A stretch of DNA of 64,000 nucleotides from Chryseobacterium sediminis (GTDB taxonomy: Bacteria; Bacteroidota; Bacteroidia; Flavobacteriales; Weeksellaceae). Below the pieces are notes generated by a model, which worked only from the letters and a program-made list of their open reading frames with translations, was not told where the DNA came from and did not search any database. The translations under genes and the position numbers were made by a program. The DNA is taken from assembly GCF_008386505.1 (NCBI RefSeq), contig NZ_VUNZ01000003.1, positions 248,001 through 312,000 of the forward strand. Direction: 5' to 3'. This document shows positions 61,280 through 64,000 of this stretch, one piece after another; positions within the stretch are counted from its first letter, which is position 1, and each line of letters opens with the position of its first letter.

Positions 61280-63385
61280 ATGAAGAAGAAAGTGCTTTCC
61301 GTTCTATCATTATCTGTAGCCTTATGGATGAATGCACAAGAAAAGGATTCTCTTAATCAAAAGAAAATTGATGAAGTTGTTATTACAGGACAGTATATGC
61401 AGCAGTCCATTAACAAATCAATATATAAGGTTGAGGTTATTGATGCAGAACAGATTAAAAATATGGCAGCGACTAATGTTGCCGAGGTTTTAAATCAAAG
61501 TCTTAACATACAGATCACTCCGGATACCCGTTCAGGAAATTCTACCGCCAATATTATGGGACTTAATGGTGATTATGTAAAAATCCTTATAGACAATATT
61601 CCGGTAGTAGGGGATACAGGGCTGGGAAGTAATATTGACCTTACCAAAATTGCCTTAAGCAATATCGAAAGAATTGAAATTGTAAAAGGAAGTATGGGGG
61701 TTGAATATGGAAATGGTGCTGTTGCCGGAGTCATCAACATTATTACAAAGAAAACCAGTACAAAAAAAATAAATGTAAGAGGTTCAGTACAGGAAGAAAC
61801 GGTAAGAGACAATTACGATCTTAAGAAAAAAGGGAACGGAAGACATATTCAGAACCTGAATATAGATTACAATATCAGCAATGAATGGTTTGCAAGCATC
61901 AATTTCAACCATAACCAGTTTATGGGATATGAAGGAGAAAGCAAAGGTTATAAATATTTCGGCCAGGACAATCAGAGAGGATATGAATGGAATCCGAAAG
62001 ATCAGTATGATGCATCTGCTTTGCTAAGATATACAAAAAACAAAACAACATTCTTCTATAAACTGTCCTATCTCAATGAGAATTTCAATTTCTACAATCC
62101 GGAAGTAAGCCGAAATCCGCTAAATGACGGTGTGGGTGGAGTTTCTTATGAGAGTAGAGACAGAAAATACAATACAGACCGCTGGGTACACCAGTTTAAT
62201 ATTCAAACCAATCTGGGACACATCCGATACATGGGAGACTTCTCGTATCAGAATCAGGACAGAAAATATTACGACTACAACTACGATATTCCGAACAGAA
62301 CGATAAAGAGCCGTCAGGACGAAAAATCTTATTATAAGACAGATGTTATCTACTCAAGAGGTATGTTTAGCAATTTCCTTGATAGCAAAGTGTTTGATTT
62401 TCAGTTAGGATATGAATTGGACTATACCAATGGTTATGCCGCATTGATTGCAGGAGATTTCTTTGGTGAAGCGGTAAAAAGAAAGATATTTACCTATTCC
62501 AACTTCCTTTCTGCGGAATGGAATGTATCAGACAAATTATCTTTAAGACCAGGGGTAAGACTTTCCCTTAGTGAGAACTTTAACGATCAGTACAACTACT
62601 CTTTATCAGCAAGATATAAAACTTCTGAGAACTCAAATCTTAGAGCAATCATAGGATCTGCAAACCGTTTCCCTAAATACGATGAGCTATATACCTATTT
62701 TGTAAATCTTAATCATGATGTACAGGGTAATCCGGATTTAAATCCTGAAAAAGGATTCTCAGCAGGACTTTTCTGGAATCAGAACTTTTCGGTAGATAAT
62801 GGCTGGAAAATCGCTTACGGGGTAGATGCATTATATCTGGATGTACGTGACAGAATTGAAATGGTAGTGATAAAACAACCTTCTACGTACAAATACATGA
62901 ATCTTAATACCTATAAAAATCTATTATTCTCAGCCAATGTAGATTTTAGAAAAGATCAGTTTGCCCTGTCTTTAAGAGGGTCTGTAAACGGAACTTCGGT
63001 ATCAATGAATGAATTAACATCTTCTTCTCCTACAGATTTCCAGTATTTGATACAGGCAGGAGCTTCAGCAACTTACAAACTGAAAAATACCGATACAAAT
63101 TTTGCTCTTTACTACAAATTCACAGGTCCGGACAGAATTTATGTGTCTGACGGAGCAAGCGGCTTCCGCCTTGGAAAAGTAGACAGCTTCCATATGATGG
63201 ATTTCATCGTAAGCCAGCCTTTCTGGAATAAGCATTTTGAAATTTCTGCGGGGGTGAAAAATATATTTGATGTAACGAGGTTAAACTCCACTGCAGTTGC
63301 AGGTTCAGCACATACAGCAGCGAACGGGTTTGTTAATTTATACTACGGCAGAAGCTATTTTGCCCGATTAATGTTTCAATTTTAA
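61280..63385 (+). CDS. TonB-dependent outer-membrane receptor (probable haem/haemophore receptor)
   Basis: This protein of about 701 residues starts at 61280 (MKKKVLSVLSLSVALWMNAQ). A TonB box-like KIDEVVITGQYM is followed by a plug domain (about 40-160: NVAEVLNQSLNIQI, MGLNGDYVKILIDNIPVVGD, NIERIEIVKGSMGVEYGNGAVAGVINI). A 22-strand barrel then ends in SYFARLMFQF with terminal Phe. There is no carboxypeptidase-like N-terminal extension as in SusC. NRFPKYDELYTYF...NPDLNPEKG resembles the receptor class used for haem and siderophores. The next gene encodes a HmuY lipoprotein 16 nt downstream, so haem uptake is the most likely role. Confidence 0.9.
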   Translation: MKKKVLSVLSLSVALWMNAQEKDSLNQKKIDEVVITGQYMQQSINKSIYKVEVIDAEQIKNMAATNVAEVLNQSLNIQITPDTRSGNSTANIMGLNGDYVKILIDNIPVVGDTGLGSNIDLTKIALSNIERIEIVKGSMGVEYGNGAVAGVINIITKKTSTKKINVRGSVQEETVRDNYDLKKKGNGRHIQNLNIDYNISNEWFASINFNHNQFMGYEGESKGYKYFGQDNQRGYEWNPKDQYDASALLRYTKNKTTFFYKLSYLNENFNFYNPEVSRNPLNDGVGGVSYESRDRKYNTDRWVHQFNIQTNLGHIRYMGDFSYQNQDRKYYDYNYDIPNRTIKSRQDEKSYYKTDVIYSRGMFSNFLDSKVFDFQLGYELDYTNGYAALIAGDFFGEAVKRKIFTYSNFLSAEWNVSDKLSLRPGVRLSLSENFNDQYNYSLSARYKTSENSNLRAIIGSANRFPKYDELYTYFVNLNHDVQGNPDLNPEKGFSAGLFWNQNFSVDNGWKIAYGVDALYLDVRDRIEMVVIKQPSTYKYMNLNTYKNLLFSANVDFRKDQFALSLRGSVNGTSVSMNELTSSSPTDFQYLIQAGASATYKLKNTDTNFALYYKFTGPDRIYVSDGASGFRLGKVDSFHMMDFIVSQPFWNKHFEISAGVKNIFDVTRLNSTAVAGSAHTAANGFVNLYYGRSYFARLMFQF

Positions 63386-63401
63386 ATAATAAGTTACTGT
63401 T

Positions 63402-64000
63402 ATGAAGTATTTAAAAATATTTTCTATTCTTTCCATCATGGTGGCCACTCAGTCTTGTCTCTCTGCAGATGAAGATCCGGTTCCGGTTCCTCCTATGACT
63501 GGATCAGAAGTTAATGTGAAAGTCGGTGGTCCTACAGAACCTAATCAGGTTTGGATTGATCTGAGTGATTATACCAATCCGGCTGTCAACAGCAGAACAG
63601 ACTGGGATCTTGGTTTTTATACAGGCGATGAATTTCGTGTAATTATGAACGGATCTCTTGCCATGACGGTTATTAAAATACCCGCTGCTACAGATATCAG
63701 TAAAGTAAAAGATGCTGATGTTGCAAATTTGAAAGAAATTGCTCAGGTGGGAACGTTTGATGCTGCGAACATGCAATATATTGACAATCCGAATGGAGAC
63801 TTTCTAAATCAGACTTCCGGAATTGATGCTATCAAAGAAAATGATGCTGATAATCCTGTTTATCTGATCAATCTGGGAAGAGAAATACCTTCTGCAGCCA
63901 ATATCGGGGCAGGTTCCGTTTCCTTATCCGGTGATCCGAGAGGATGGAAAAAGATTCAGATCCTCAGAGCTCAGAATGGATACAAAATCCGTTATGCCGA
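63402..64000 (+). CDS. hmuY: HmuY-family haem-binding lipoprotein (partial, cut by window end)
   Basis: An open frame starts at ATG 63402, 16 nt after the TonB receptor stop, and runs off the right edge (199 codons visible). The signal MKYLKIFSILSIMVATQSC has a lipobox-type Cys 19. The mature part carries the HmuY pattern VWIDLSDYTNPAVNSRTDWDLGFYTGDEF and NPVYLINLG...GWKKIQILRAQNGYKI. HmuY binds haem on the cell surface and passes it to a TonB receptor such as the preceding one. Domain matches are by eye. Confidence 0.85.
   Translation, partial: MKYLKIFSILSIMVATQSCLSADEDPVPVPPMTGSEVNVKVGGPTEPNQVWIDLSDYTNPAVNSRTDWDLGFYTGDEFRVIMNGSLAMTVIKIPAATDISKVKDADVANLKEIAQVGTFDAANMQYIDNPNGDFLNQTSGIDAIKENDADNPVYLINLGREIPSAANIGAGSVSLSGDPRGWKKIQILRAQNGYKIRYA

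Noticed and set aside
1..64000. tRNA, rRNA or CRISPR arrays
   Set aside because: No cloverleaf-like sequence, rRNA segment or regularly spaced repeat was seen on reading the intergenic regions. A tRNAscan or Infernal run would be needed to exclude small RNAs.

Overview
The window is about 64 kb of AT-rich bacterial chromosome, most likely from a Chryseobacterium-like member of the Flavobacteriales (Bacteroidota). The evidence is internal. Five proteins end in type IX secretion (T9SS) sorting domains, gldF and gldG are present, and there is a HmuY/TonB-receptor haem locus. The promoters carry the Bacteroidota -7 box TAnnTTTG, and Shine-Dalgarno-like leaders are rare. The genus is inferred; no rRNA or marker search could be run. 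I saw no tRNA, rRNA, CRISPR array, prophage or insertion sequence.

Layout. 1-5.5 kb: a MerR regulator cut by the window edge, an AraC regulator, an isolated ccoG, an SMP-30-like lipoprotein and a DbpA-type helicase. 5.9-16 kb: rpsA, a secreted M36 metalloprotease, a DMT exporter, an alpha/beta hydrolase, a divergent MFS/AraC pair, an SRPBCC protein and rplS. 16-26 kb: a secreted metallophosphoesterase with three C-terminal repeats, a YwqK/MORN-like protein, and the two CoA-transferase subunits scoA and scoB, separated by an ABC exporter on the other strand. A 227-bp intergenic element present twice and a DUF4197 protein follow. 26-33 kb: a GH20 hexosaminidase, then a sulfur cluster: Crp/Fnr regulator, TSUP transporter, MBL-rhodanese fusion and two YeeE/YedE half-transporters. 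32.7-35.6 kb: a DUF3302-HlyD-TolC efflux operon. 36-41.6 kb: glycosylasparaginase, a lipoprotein, cutC and a GH2 beta-mannosidase. With the GH20 enzyme these fit breakdown of N-glycans. 41.7-58.8 kb: AEC transporter, priA, dacB, a secreted M1 aminopeptidase, a cupin/JmjC protein, kbl, hemJ, gldFG, small unknown proteins, and an Rrf2 regulator followed by a 63-residue ORF and a second TSUP transporter. 58.9-64 kb: a haem/iron-type locus of two T9SS-exported proteins, a TonB-dependent receptor and a HmuY lipoprotein cut by the window end.

Two regulatory patterns stand out. In the sulfur cluster, an exact 25-bp box lies upstream of both the TSUP gene and the MBL-rhodanese gene, in each case exactly 25 nt before a TTTG promoter core. 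In the haem locus, a 55-bp element with only three differences lies directly upstream of both T9SS genes, and the second copy also faces the TonB receptor. Each looks like the operator set of a small regulon. Many gene ends carry clear stem-loop terminators, and several families of dispersed palindromes occupy the intergenic gaps.
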